Assembly: GCA_963576735.1 (NCBI GenBank)
Contig: OY755175.1
Coordinates: 17,004,401-17,068,400 of the forward strand
Direction: 5' to 3'
From: Bedellia somnulentella
Lineage: Eukaryota > Arthropoda > Insecta > Lepidoptera > Bedelliidae
DNA length: 64,000 nt
In this document: positions 1 to 10,409 of the stretch, piece after piece
Numbering within the stretch: position 1 is the stretch's first letter
How the letters are laid out: each line of letters starts with the position of its first letter
The notes under the pieces: model-generated
The model's database searches: none
Seen by the model: the letters and a program-made list of their open reading frames with translations, nothing else
What the model was told of the DNA's origin: nothing
Program-made: the position numbers and the translations under genes

Positions 1-155
1 TTGGGCGATGCAGTTGGAAACCCATCACTAACAACCTTTATTTTACCATCTTCTCCCTACGCAACTTTCAAAAGTGACCGAGGTTTTTTTAATTCCTTAG
101 CTCTGGCTACCCCTTCTAGGGATTTATAGCCGTGAGTAAATGTATGTATGTATGT
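1..155 (+). repeat. SINE-A copy, cut by the window edge
   Basis: This is the 3' two thirds of the dispersed repeat called SINE-A here. The family consensus runs from GCTGTGTAGTGTCGGC through GCTCTGGCTACCCC to GCCGTGAGTATATG followed by (TATG)n. This copy ends in TATGTATGTATG and lies in the intron before the first visible reticulocalbin exon. The family is recognised from the many copies in the window; I give no database name. Confidence 0.85.
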
Positions 156-298
156 TAATTTTGTCATTGGTACTTAAAAGAACTGTTTTAAAATCACTTA
201 CTATCATGAAAGTTTCATTAATTACCATTGACAAGAGACAGCCATATGACGCATCACTTAAAAAAAATGGTGATAAATATTGGCGTCATTGTCCCCAG

Positions 299-1269
299 GT
301 GCTCAGCAAGACAAGTCGTGGCTGGTGGCGGAGCGAGACAGGTTCGAGTACGAATTGGACATCAACAAGGACGGACAACTTGACGAAGAGGAAATACGCG
401 CCTGGGTCATACCGGACAATAAGTGAGATGGGTTTTAATTAATAGATAGACTAATCAGCTAAGACGTTGAAGGGTGGGTATGCGCGTCCCAAAGATCTTC
501 ACAAAGAACGATCTTGCGCTGCATTAATCTGTTGGATGACAAAAAATTCGCCAAGTTACCCGGCTAATCTTTGCGACAGTTGATCGTGTAGCAAATTGCA
601 ATACTGTTGCTTTCAAAACTCATACTTTATGTCACTAGAACCGACAATCGTGGAACATAGGCTAAATAATTTAACCTTATTTTACATACATTATAATTTC
701 TATATAACAATGATATGTGCTTGTGCAATACCATTCACCACATTTAATACGTATAAAAATAAGATTAATTTTCCAACACTCTTTTTTCCTTTCTCTCATA
801 TCCATTCAAATACATAAATATATTCACGGCTACAAATATTTAAAAATGGGTCGCCACAGCTTCTGAATAAGAAATTATTCCGTCATTTTTTAAAGTTATC
901 TGGTGAAGATTTTGTTTAGTTAGGGATAGTTGGTGTTGGTCTCAAACCACATAGCCCAAAAAATCACAACTAAATCGTTAATCTCTATGTGACTTCTTAT
1001 GACACCAGTCACGTTTCTTATATTACTTTATCTTAAGCCATATGATCCAAATAACACTCGTTTTACATACTATTTGTAATATCTCACTTCCAATCGCCAG
1101 TGAAATCGCCGAGGAGGAAGTAGACCACCTATTCGCATCGGCGGACGACGACCACAACAACTTATTATCGTACGACGAGATTATCAAACATCACGACGTT
1201 TTTGTCGGCAGCGAGGCGACAGACTACGGAAACGATTTGATGGAAGAACATTACAACGATGAACTGTAG
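299..1269 (+). CDS. reticulocalbin-2-like ER calcium-binding protein, last two exons
   Basis: Two exons are visible: 299-422 (after a CAG acceptor, before a GTGAG donor) and 1101-1269 (after CCAG, ending in TAG). They join in phase to encode about 97 residues. The first carries a canonical EF-hand loop (D-x-N-x-D-G-x-L-x-x-x-E) after an ERDRFEYE helix. The second has a further EF-hand-like loop (DDDHNNLLSYDE), then the motif GSEATDYG and a C-terminal NDEL. The order EF-hand, WVxPxN, EF-hand, SEATDYG, xDEL is that of reticulocalbin-2/ERC-55 in the CREC family, which resides in the ER lumen and binds Ca2+ at low affinity. NDEL is an HDEL/KDEL-type retrieval signal. Upstream exons with the signal peptide and earlier EF-hands lie outside the window. 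The alternative is another CREC member such as Cab45, but that family does not usually end in xDEL. Confidence 0.88.
812..1040 (-). repeat. degraded SINE-A copy in a reticulocalbin intron
   Basis: Recognisable pieces in reverse orientation are CACGGCTACAAAT (3' end), TTGGTGTTGGTCTCAAACC with CACATAGCCCAAAAAATCAC (middle) and a final CTTAAGCC. They occur in the order expected for a minus-strand SINE-A but are heavily diverged, so this is an old insertion. Confidence 0.6.
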
Positions 1270-1360
1270 TCTGTGCTCTAATGTCTGAGCTAGTAAGCTA
1301 ACAGCCAAGTATTTTCTTATTATGATATTGGAATAGAGGATATTTTGGGAATTTGCATTG

Positions 1361-2711
1361 TAGTCCGGTCAATTTAGGCCTAAAATAAGGAGGAAGGTTA
1401 CATAAATTCATAAGAAGCTGAAAATTGGCACAATTGTTCAAAACATGATTATAAATGAAACCTCAAAAGTCCCCATCGTTCCGAGGTGTGCTAAAAATTT
1501 TACACGGGGTCAAAGGACAAAAAAATTAGTTTTTTGCGATTTTAAGCGAAACGGTGAGTTTTTCGCAAAATTTTTCCAGTACAAAATTGTAGATCAGAAG
1601 ATTCTCTACAAAAAAGATTTCAATATTTTTTTTCCTAAAAGCCACCATTTTGAAGATATAACGCGTTGAAAAGTTCGATCATTGGTAATCTTCATACTTT
1701 GCAAATGTACGCCACGTATGAACATCACTTATAAGGTGTTATAACTTAAACCTCAGTAGCTGCTCACCAACATTTATTTCGGGTATATTACCAAGTTCAA
1801 GTGTGTCTTGGTAATCACCTGGACCCTAAAGACTGGGGTTGGAAGTTGGTCGACAATACATTAGAGCCAGTTCTAACTTTACTTCCACCAGCATCTGAGA
1901 AACTTCTCAACTCAATATTTTGCAACTGTAAAAAAGGTTGTAATGCTAAATGTGGATGCAGAAAAGTTGGACTGTTTTATTCCCTGGCATGCACAAACTG
2001 CCAAGGCCGATCGTGCTCTAATGTTGAGTCAGCTAATCTAGAAGACTCATATGATACCAATGAGGAATCGCTAGTGGGACAGTTGATCTGTGAAATAGAA
2101 GAAAAAGAAGAAGAAGAAGAAGAACAGGAAGAAGAACAAGAAGAAGACGAAGGACAAGAAACAGTAATCCTGGAAAATTACGAATCAGACGAGGAATATT
2201 AATCATTTCATTTTCAATTACACCGCCATTATTTTAACCAACCGATATGTACAATAATATTTTACAATAGTTTTAAAACAAATAAAATCACTGCAGACCC
2301 GTGGAATAGGCCTACAGGAGATACCACGTTAAAATAAAACGCGCTAAGTACACTACCTCATAGGTGGCGTGGAAACGTGTGCAAAGTATGAAGATTACCA
2401 ATGATCGAACTTTTCAACGCGTTATATCTTCAAAATGGTGGCTTTTAGGAAAAAAAATATTGATATCTTTTTTGTAGAAAATCTTCTGATCTACAATTTT
2501 GTACTGGAAAAATTTTGCGAAAAACTCACCGTTTCGCTTAAAATTGCAAAAAACTATTTTTTTTTACCTTTGACCTCGTGTAAAATTTTTAGCACACCTC
2601 GGAACGATGGGGACTTTTGAGGTTTCATTTATAATCATGTTTTGAACAATTGTGCCAATTTTCAGCTTCTTATGAATTTATGTAACCTTGAATGTATAAA
2701 TTGACCGGACT
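1361..2711 (+). mobile_element. TIR DNA element with about 340 bp inverted repeats and a CXC-domain ORF
   Basis: The left arm starts TAGTCCGGTCAATTTA and the right arm ends TAAATTGACCGGACT. Inverted-repeat similarity extends inward to about 1720 on the left and about 2370 on the right. The flanks share ATTG (1357-1360 and 2712-2715), a possible 4 bp target duplication, although the terminal TA dinucleotides leave a TA duplication possible. The middle holds a short ORF (1750-2202) and an AATAAA near 2282. No transposase was recognised. A 566 bp palindromic relative with the same termini lies at 6966-7531, which supports these boundaries. Confidence 0.8.
1750..2202 (+). CDS. CXC (tesmin/TSO1-like) cysteine-motif protein fragment inside the TIR element
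   Basis: The frame is open from about 1750 to the TAA at 2200-2202. There is no ATG near its start, and the frame may begin at a splice acceptor (CTCAG, 1751-1755), so this looks like the last exon or a truncated end of a larger ORF. It reads through VYYQVQVCLGN and the motif WGWKLVDNTLEPV. A cysteine cluster (C-N-C-x4-C-x3-C-G-C-x6-7 followed by ACTNCQG) resembles the CXC repeats of tesmin/TSO1 proteins. It ends in a long glutamate-rich tail. Similar WGW-plus-CXC tails are, from memory, common at the C-terminus of large uncharacterised repeat-encoded proteins in invertebrates. Function is unknown; DNA binding is only an inference from the CXC motif. Confidence 0.55.
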   Translation, partial: TSVAAHQHLFRVYYQVQVCLGNHLDPKDWGWKLVDNTLEPVLTLLPPASEKLLNSIFCNCKKGCNAKCGCRKVGLFYSLACTNCQGRSCSNVESANLEDSYDTNEESLVGQLICEIEEKEEEEEEQEEEQEEDEGQETVILENYESDEEY

Positions 2712-2715
2712 ATTG

Positions 2716-4865
2716 GAAAGATCATTGAGTGAATGAAATAATAGTGTAAAGTAAGAGTATCAACGATAGCGTGCTTAACATCTAAATTATTCATATCGTT
2801 ACTCTTGTTATTATTTCCAATATACTAGTGTAGTAAATTGAGTATGGCTTGAGATTATTTATTTTAATTATTATTTTTAGAATGTACCATTAATATCGTT
2901 TATTCAAACCAAATATTAAAGTTTAGCGAAAAAATGTGTTAATCTACGTTCTTACTAGTTATATCAAATCACAGGTAGTTTCTCTGATCCAAACAGCTGT
3001 AATACAAAATTAATGGAAGTTTCAATGCAATATGTAGTGTAGACAGTTCAAAAACTTGGTCTGTTGAAGTAAACTTTTATTGCTATATCAGAAAAACCGA
3101 ATCTTGTAAATTATTAAGTTTGATGTCGCTGATTTAAAACGCATAATATGGATTTAATTGTTCAAGCATTTGATTTCATTTTTACTATATTGTACTCGAT
3201 ACTTATTTTTATATTAAATTATTTTTGTTATATTTTAATATTATCCATTTTGTTACTATAACATTTAAGATAATTTTATCAAATTATGTTGTTTCTTTAA
3301 AAAACTCTGTGTATAAGTTATAATATATAATGCTGCTGTGTGGTTTATCAATAACATTTAAGTATAGCACCAATGCAAGTGACATAAATTAATTTTACGT
3401 AACAAAGAGGTACCAACACTATATTTATGTTTATAATACAAAACTATATACGTTTCATACAACCCATTCTTTATGCCAAGTAACTCACACTCCCACAATA
3501 CCATTTCTGCAGGTTCCAAACTCACTTTTTCAATTTCTGCATGTTTGAGATGTTTATTAATAATATTATAGAGTTATAATTATGTCTTATATTATTGTGA
3601 AAAGTAAATAAGTATTTTATGATTTAATCTGTGAGTCGGAGATACTAATGGTGTAAAAATAAAATAGAAATTTCATACTTTAACCCATTTCCGCTAAAAT
3701 AATTCATCGATCCCGGCGGCTACAATACAGCATGCAAAACAAGTCTTTACAACTATCACAAATAACGTTTTAAGTGGTGCCCTCCGACAGAGGCGCCCGG
3801 GCGCCTTTCATCCGCTGAAGGGTCAAAAGAACTTGCCATAATTTAAGCGGCCTTTTATTGCTGCACTTCATCTTAGTTCGTTTAATAAAACTCCCTGTAA
3901 ATGTGTTTTCTTACTATATTATAAGCCTCCTGTGCTACCTTGCGTGGGGTTGAGGCATATTATTTCTTATCATCTTGCCAATATATTTAGCCTGGAGTAA
4001 TAATTGAGTTTCATTTTGCGAGAATCACTGAAAAATACTGTTGGGTGATTATATAGAATAAACCGTTAAATTCGGATTTTAATAAAAGTAAAATAATTAT
4101 GAATATCCGTTCGATACCTTATAAAAAAATAGTGTGACCTGAAGATTGATACAATGCTCACCAAGTAATGTATTAGGGTGAAAAAACCTACAATTTCTTC
4201 TAATGGTCTTATCACGCTACTGCATTTATCTCAGAATCCAAATTAAAAATAAATTTGAGTGCCTAAGTCATGAAACTAGGTCTCGTCACTGATTTTCAAC
4301 TTTGAATTTATATAGATAAACGACTTTGTTGTACCAAATTTTATTTTTCTGTATATGCTGTGCGTACTGTGTGCATGTTTAAATTTGTGCCATACTTATT
4401 GTAATCAAGTACTTATAACGAAATTGTGTTTATATGTCTACTTACAAATTGGTTAATATATGATTTAACATCTTATCGATTGTTTTATTTAATTGACCTT
4501 GCCTAGATCCTTCCGAGTAGAAATAGTTTATCATCTTGTTACATTCAATAAACATCAGAGTTACCAGATGGATTTTGACGTTGTAACGACGTATAAATCG
4601 GTGAACTAAGACTGCGCGAACAAAAATGCGTCACGTTCCGGGAGCAAGAGTGCGAAAGAAGCAAAAGAGGCTTTACTGGCGACAGAAAACAACCAACACC
4701 AAAGATGACTTAAGTAAATAGAGAGGAAACCAAACGTAGTTCAGTCCAAAAATTACTGAATAAATTCCTATAAAAACGAATTGTCAAAATAAGTTGTCCC
4801 TACACCCTGATTGGGTGATTCAATGGGTGGTATTTGTTGCTCATACATTAGGTTCGCTTAAGTCA
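2716..4865. other. AT-rich non-coding stretch downstream of the reticulocalbin gene
   Basis: No ORF or recognised repeat was found. It may hold the rest of the reticulocalbin 3' UTR; AATAAA occurs for example in ATTCAATAAACATC near 4548. A short perfect palindrome GGCGCCCGGGCGCC lies near 3792-3805 within a small GC-rich patch. Confidence 0.4.
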
Positions 4866-5514
4866 GTGTAAATCACTGACCTCCATTATACTATATAAGT
4901 ACGCTAGACCAATTATAGGCCGTGCGTGACATATTGAGGCAATTTGATTTTCGCCATTTTGGCGCTTACGGCAGCAGTGAGGGGGAAAGGAACTAATGAA
5001 GGGACGGGACAGTAAGATAGAATATATCGATAAAAGCTTCTACTTAAAGGAATGAATCATAATACTCTTAATGCATAAATCATGGCTAATATAATGTAAT
5101 ACAGTATATGTATGTATGGCTAATGTCCAAACTAATTTAATTATTCGCTAATACTATGACTAAGAAAGGATCTAGTAATCGTAGGATTAACCGATGCTAG
5201 GGAATGAGGATGGTATATGACTAGATCAAAAAAAAGATAGGGAACGTTTTTTTTTAAGAAAATGAAACTTGTACTTCAGTACGTATGAGCTGCTACGCGT
5301 TTCACTTGCCCGTGACAATACAAACAATAGAGTAAGTAAGGTATTTATATAAAATAAACATAGTTTTATTAATTATTATATTAAGTATAAATAAAAACAA
5401 AGTTTTTTTGAATTATACACTTATTCTAAGTAGTGCATGACTTCAGCTATATAAAACAACCTTCAGAGAAGTGTTTTGATCATATGTAATATCTATCTTT
5501 CGGAACGCGAACTA

Positions 5515-6678
5515 GACTTATTAATACGTTTCAGCCATGATTTCAGACTCCTATTATAATACCATCAGGAGTACCTCAAGGATCCTTATTAGGGCGTCTT
5601 CTATTTATAATATTTATCAATGAAATTAATAACTGTTTCCACAACTCTAACATATTATTATTTGCAGACGATATGAAAGTTTTAAAAACCATTAATGACC
5701 ATCTTGACATAGAATTACTCCAAAACGATCTGGACCGATTTACTCTATATTGCGAAGAGAATAAGCTAGGTCTAAATGTATCTAAATGTTTCTATGTAAG
5801 TTACTCACGCAAATCAAGAGTTTTGAACAATAGTTATATTTTAAAAGGACAAAATGTTCAGAAAGTAGATGTGATTAGGGACCTGGGAGTACTATTTGAC
5901 TCTAAGCTGTTGTTTGATAAACACGTGGACAGTATAGTATCAAAGTCTTCAAAAGTTCTGGGATTCTTGATGAGAACTTGCGCTAGTTTTGATAATATCA
6001 AAGCTATTAAGATTATTTACTGCTCGTTTGTTAGAAGCCATTTAGAACGCGTCGCAAGTGTGGAACCCGAACTATAACATCTATATTCGGCGTATCGAGG
6101 GTATCCAAAGGAGGTTCCTTCGATATGTTGATTACAAAACGCGACAATATACAGCCGGTTACCATCAGAGATGCATTCGATATCATTTCTTGCCCCTTGA
6201 AGCCAGGCGCCGTATAAGTGACATGTGTTACTTGTTTGATATTGTTAGAGGAGTAGTGGATTGTCCCGAGTTGCTTAGCAAAATTTACTTACGCACCAAC
6301 CAAAAGGCCTTAAGGAAACGACCCGTCTTAAGTGTCCCAAAAGCTAATACCAATTATAGGCGTAACTCATTTCTATTACGTGCATGTACTAAATTTAATG
6401 AATCAATAGTAGATTTAGATATTTTCGATACAAGCACTACAAGAGTAAGAAAATTATTAACTAATTTACATTTCGGCCAATAATTTCTACACTAACCTCA
6501 ACATTATAATTATTTAATTGTTACCTAAATCTTTTTAGTTTTTAGTTCTGTAAGTATTATGTTATTTTGCTATAGGTGAAGATTTGTAAATGGCATTGTG
6601 TATTCATAATTAGTATTTTATTGTTTGTATTGATCTGTTAATCTTCCAAAGAAAACAAAATAAATAAATAATAAATAA
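5515..6678 (+). pseudogene. 5'-truncated LINE reverse transcriptase fragment, frameshifted
   Basis: The translation shows RT motifs: the PSGVPQGSLLG block and the catalytic FADDM (about 5661-5675). These are followed by conserved downstream blocks (KCFYVSYSRKS, DLGVLFDSKL, RRIEGIQRRFLRY). The frame shifts near 6045 between SHLE and VWNPNYN, so it is not functional. It stops at 6481-6483, followed by a short 3' UTR and an (AAATAA)n tail. Endonuclease and ORF1 are missing, consistent with 5' truncation during target-primed reverse transcription. It resembles the fragment at 30040-31040 in block order and tail, and belongs broadly to the Jockey/CR1 group. Confidence 0.8.
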
Positions 6679-6965
6679 TTTTCAGTTGGAAACCCGTAAA
6701 TTACATGGTAATCTTTGTTTAACAATCTGTCTATAGGCACTACACGGCCTATTTCGGTAAGTTTTATCGAAACTGAATTTCACAGCACTATTGAATATCA
6801 TTTTTTATAAAAAACCATAGATATATTATGGTTTATTGTAAAAAAAAACACTGGCCATTTTGCAATTTACGTCAGATTTAGTTCCTTTCCCCCACATTAG
6901 GGGCGCTTCAAATCGACACAATAAATAGCTGTCATTTTAAAACGTATCATTAGTCCAGCGTACTT

Positions 6966-7531
6966 TAGTCCGGTCAATTTAGGCCTAAAATAAGTAGGAA
7001 GGTTACATAAATTCATAAGAAGCTGAAAATTGGCACAATTGTTCAAAACATGATTATAAATGAAACCTCAAAAGTCCCCATCGTTCCGAGGTGTGCTAAA
7101 ATTTTTACACGAGTTCAAAGGTCAAAAAAATGAGTTTTTTGCGATTTTAAGCAAAACGGTCAGTTTTTTCGCAAAATCACCTCAGCACAAAATTGTAGAT
7201 CAGAAAATTCTCTACAAAAAAGATGATCGAACTTTTCAAAGCGTTATATCTTCAAAATGGTGGCTTTTAGGAAAAAAATATTGGTATCTTTTTTGTAGAA
7301 AATTTTCTGATCTACAATTTTGTACTGGGGTGATTTTCCGAAAAAACTCACCGTTTTGCTTAAAATCGCAAAAAACTCATTTTTTTTACCTTCACCTCGT
7401 GTAAAATTTTTAGCACACCTCGGAACGATGGGGACTTTTGAGGATTCATTTATAATCATGTTTTGAACAATTGTGCCAATTTTCAGCTTCTTATGAATTT
7501 ATGTAACCTTGAATGTATAAATTGACCGGAT
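6966..7531. mobile_element. foldback MITE derived from the 1361-2711 element
   Basis: This 566 bp element is almost entirely two inverted arms with the same termini as the CXC element (TAGTCCGGTC at the left, GACCGGAT at the right) and a centre near 7225. It is flanked by TACTT on both sides. The host hAT arm gives an internal empty-site comparison: the opposite arm (4894-4912, reversed) reads AGCGTACTTATATAG without the insert. This is an internally deleted, non-autonomous derivative. Confidence 0.85.
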
Positions 7532-7567
7532 TACTTATATAGTTTAATGGAGGTCAGTGGTGTAAAT

Positions 7568-7933
7568 ACACTAGACTAGTTACGAAAATTTAAATTCTTC
7601 GTTTGTTCTCTATTTAGACCAACACAACACAATGTAAACTCACTGGACCTCTGTCTTGGACAAACTGCTTAACTATGCTTACAGTCAGAGAAGACACTAT
7701 CAGAATCGGTTTCACTTATAATGTAAAGTAGGATACGTTTGTGGAAACAGCAAAGATATACTGGCCAGTACACCCCGTTGTGTACCAACTTATAATTTGT
7801 ATCTATGCTTAACTCGAAAAACATTTACACTCCGCCATGTAGGAATATGAGTGAGACGCTGCTATGTGCGAGTGAGTCCGTAGTAGTGTGCGCTCTAACA
7901 TGACTCCCACACGTTCATAATAATAATAATAAT
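7568..7933. other. non-coding stretch ending in a (TAA)n array
   Basis: No gene was recognised between the hAT-like element and the Dong-like element. The last part is a (TAA)n run (about 7917-7933), the preferred target of Dong elements. Confidence 0.6.
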
Positions 7934-8133
7934 AGGCGTAGGGATGTGACGACCCCACCGCCCATTGTTGGAATGGCAGGATGATATGTTTGCCATTCCG
8001 GCTTTGCAAATAGTCTGCGCTTGAGTTTGTAGGTGTTGACCGTGTCTACAAACTGGTCCCAGCGCTGAATAGGGTGACAACGGTCTCCCCAGGGCAAGTG
8101 AGTGAAACCCCGGGTGAATCTTCGCTCATCATA

Positions 8134-10029
8134 ATGGCAGACTGTAATAATGATGATCGTATAGGGCCGCTTCCCTTGGGTGATCGAAGGGGCACGTCTG
8201 GAGCTGGGGCTGGACGTGGCAGCATGCGGTCCCCCAGCCGCCGCAGACCGGCCCGACCACCTGGCCGGTCTGCGCGACCACCTCAGCCACCAGATGGCTT
8301 GGCATCGGTTGGGACTGGGGCAACTCAGTCCCAGCAGTCGGTGCCCGCCGCTGGTGGAACAAGGCGCCGCATGGCATGGACGGTCGAAATGAATAGAAAT
8401 GCCATGCGGGCCTATATTAGGGCCTCGGGTTCAAGAACTGGACGGACGGGTTATCGGGCAACAATGTACCGCGAATTTCTGCGGCTGGAGCCCAATTTGA
8501 CCGTCACAGAACAAAACCTGGCGGATCGAGTTCGGTACATACAGCGCTCAGAACTTTTTAGCACTACCGAACTCGAACAATTGCGACGCGAGGCTGTTCC
8601 CCCGCTAGACGAAGAGCCACCTTTGCAGGTTCTCCCTCCAGTCCCTGAACGGGAAGTACGGAGGGAGCCAATTGCTAACCTGCCGGATGTGGGTGGTGCG
8701 GAAAGCGATTGGGGAACAGTCTCCCTGGATTTGGATTTGGTGAGGAGCGCACTCGAAGAGACGATCCTGGAATATCGCCAAGTGCCTCTCGAAAGGAGGC
8801 CAAGGCTGCCCCGAGTTCCTCTCAGCATCAAGGTTCGGGATGTCGTTGAGGCCGTCAATAACATGCTGCCCTCATTTTTAGAGAGCAGCATGGACCTTTG
8901 GGATACGGATTCAATTCTCTTTGGCGCCGCAATGATAGTTTGTCAATTTGTCGGCGTCAGGATGCCGCCAACAAGAGCTGGTGGCTCCCGCCAGGCTGGC
9001 AGTACTAGTCCCAGGACTAGAACTAGACCAGCCTGGATGAGGCGGATTGAAAGCCGTATCACAAGGGCCAGGGTCCTCATCGGCAAACTGACCAGCTTCA
9101 GATCAGGCAACAATAGGCCGAGGGTGGTGCGCTTCGTCAGGGAGGCATTCCCTGGTGAGAATGTCTTTGACAACTCACCGGAGTTTGCCTGTAGACTGGT
9201 GGAGCGCATCGATGATCTGAAGCAGAAGATCGCTGCTTGGGGTAAGCGAATTAGGCGATATTCTGAAAGGGTAAAGAGGTACCAACAGAATCGTCTCTTC
9301 ATGAGTGACCAGAGGAAGTTCTACAGAACTTTGGAGCGTCCCGATGTGGTTTCGACAGGTCAGCGACCGGAAAAAGCCGATGTAGTTGCCTTTTGGCGTG
9401 GGCTTTGGTCGCTGCCTGTTGATCACGAAGAGGGCCGATGGTTCGAGGCGGTCGAGGGAGCGTGCGAGCCCATAGCGCCCATGAACCCCGTCAACATATC
9501 CGAGGAGGATGTTGTGGCTGCGATCCGTAAGGCTCCAAACTGGAAAAGTCCGGGGCCGGACGGATTGCACCATTACTGGTTGAAGGGGTTCACGCGCTGT
9601 CACGCTACTCTCGCCCGTCAGTTCCAAAGCGCCCTCGAGAGTGGGACGCTCCCGAACTTCTTAACTACTGGGGTCACTCATTTAGCTCCAAAGAGCGATG
9701 CTACCGCGGATCCATCACAATACCGCCCCATTACTTGTCTTTGTACAATTTACAAGACCTTGACATCCGTTCTGAGCTCCAAGATTACTCAACACATTGT
9801 TGATAACAATGTGATATCTGGAGCTCAGAACGGATGTAGGGGCGGTAGTCGCGGTAGCAAGGAGCTACTCCTCATCGATGCGGTCGTAGGCCAACTGGTC
9901 AAACGCAACCGTCGGAACTTCTCCGCTGGCTGGATAGACTACAGGAAGGCGTTCGATTCGGTACCTCATACATGGCTCATGAGGGTCCTCGAGCTGTACA
10001 AAATTGATAGTACAGTTCGGCACTTCCTC
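8134..10029 (+). CDS. Dong/R4-like ORF, N-terminal part through RT motif A
   Basis: This is 632 codons from the first in-frame ATG; the frame stays open upstream of it past a GTG at 8074, so the true start is uncertain. The first 100 residues are rich in Gly, Pro and Arg and no clear zinc finger is visible. A middle region has WTVEMNRNAMRAYI and long charged helices. The RT begins around NWKSPGPDGLHHYWLKGF, continues through DPSQYRPITCLCTIYKTLTS, and reaches motif A (GWIDYRKAFDSVPH, catalytic Asp). The frame is broken at FL by the inserted LINE; the RT resumes at 15207 in the matching frame. The host protein would copy element RNA at a nicked (TAA)n target. Inactive here because of the split. 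Confidence 0.88.
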
Positions 10030-10409
10030 AAAAAAAAAAAAAAAAAAAAGTCAAAAAGTTTATTTTTCAAAATTAAGTTAAAAATTAACATTTTTTGAAC
10101 GTCAAATTTTTTTAAATTTATCATTAGTCCGTTGCTTCGGAAGGTGTTCGTAAAGAGAAGAAGCAACAAAGAAACTCTTTACATTCACATTTTTTCATTT
10201 TTTCAAAACATGGTTTGTACAATTTCAGTTTATTAACATGTTTTTACTTTATAAAAGATTTTCTATGCGACAAAACCAAACGCTAGTTTGACATATTTAA
10301 AATAAATTGTCCATCACAAAAACCAATCACATAACGTGAGAAGAAAAATCCTCACCAGACAATTATTCCTAGGAATAACGAGGGAAGATTTATAGCTTTA
10401 CGGACACGG

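Larger units (their letters stand above)
4874..7559. mobile_element. hAT-like non-autonomous DNA element carrying a LINE and a MITE
   Basis: The left end reads CACTGACCTCCATTA and the right end TTAATGGAGGTCAGTG. The element is flanked by the same 8 bp, GTGTAAAT, at 4866-4873 and 7560-7567. Inverted similarity continues inward to the shared GGGGGAAAGGAACTAA (about 4980-5000 against about 6887-6905 reversed). An 8 bp duplication with CA...TG termini fits the hAT superfamily. No transposase ORF is present. Two later insertions make up most of its length: a 5'-truncated LINE (about 5515-6678) and the foldback MITE at 6966-7531. Confidence 0.82.

Noticed and set aside
8129..9627. Minus-strand ORFs of 82-150 aa
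   Set aside because: They are antisense shadows of the GC-rich Dong-like ORF.
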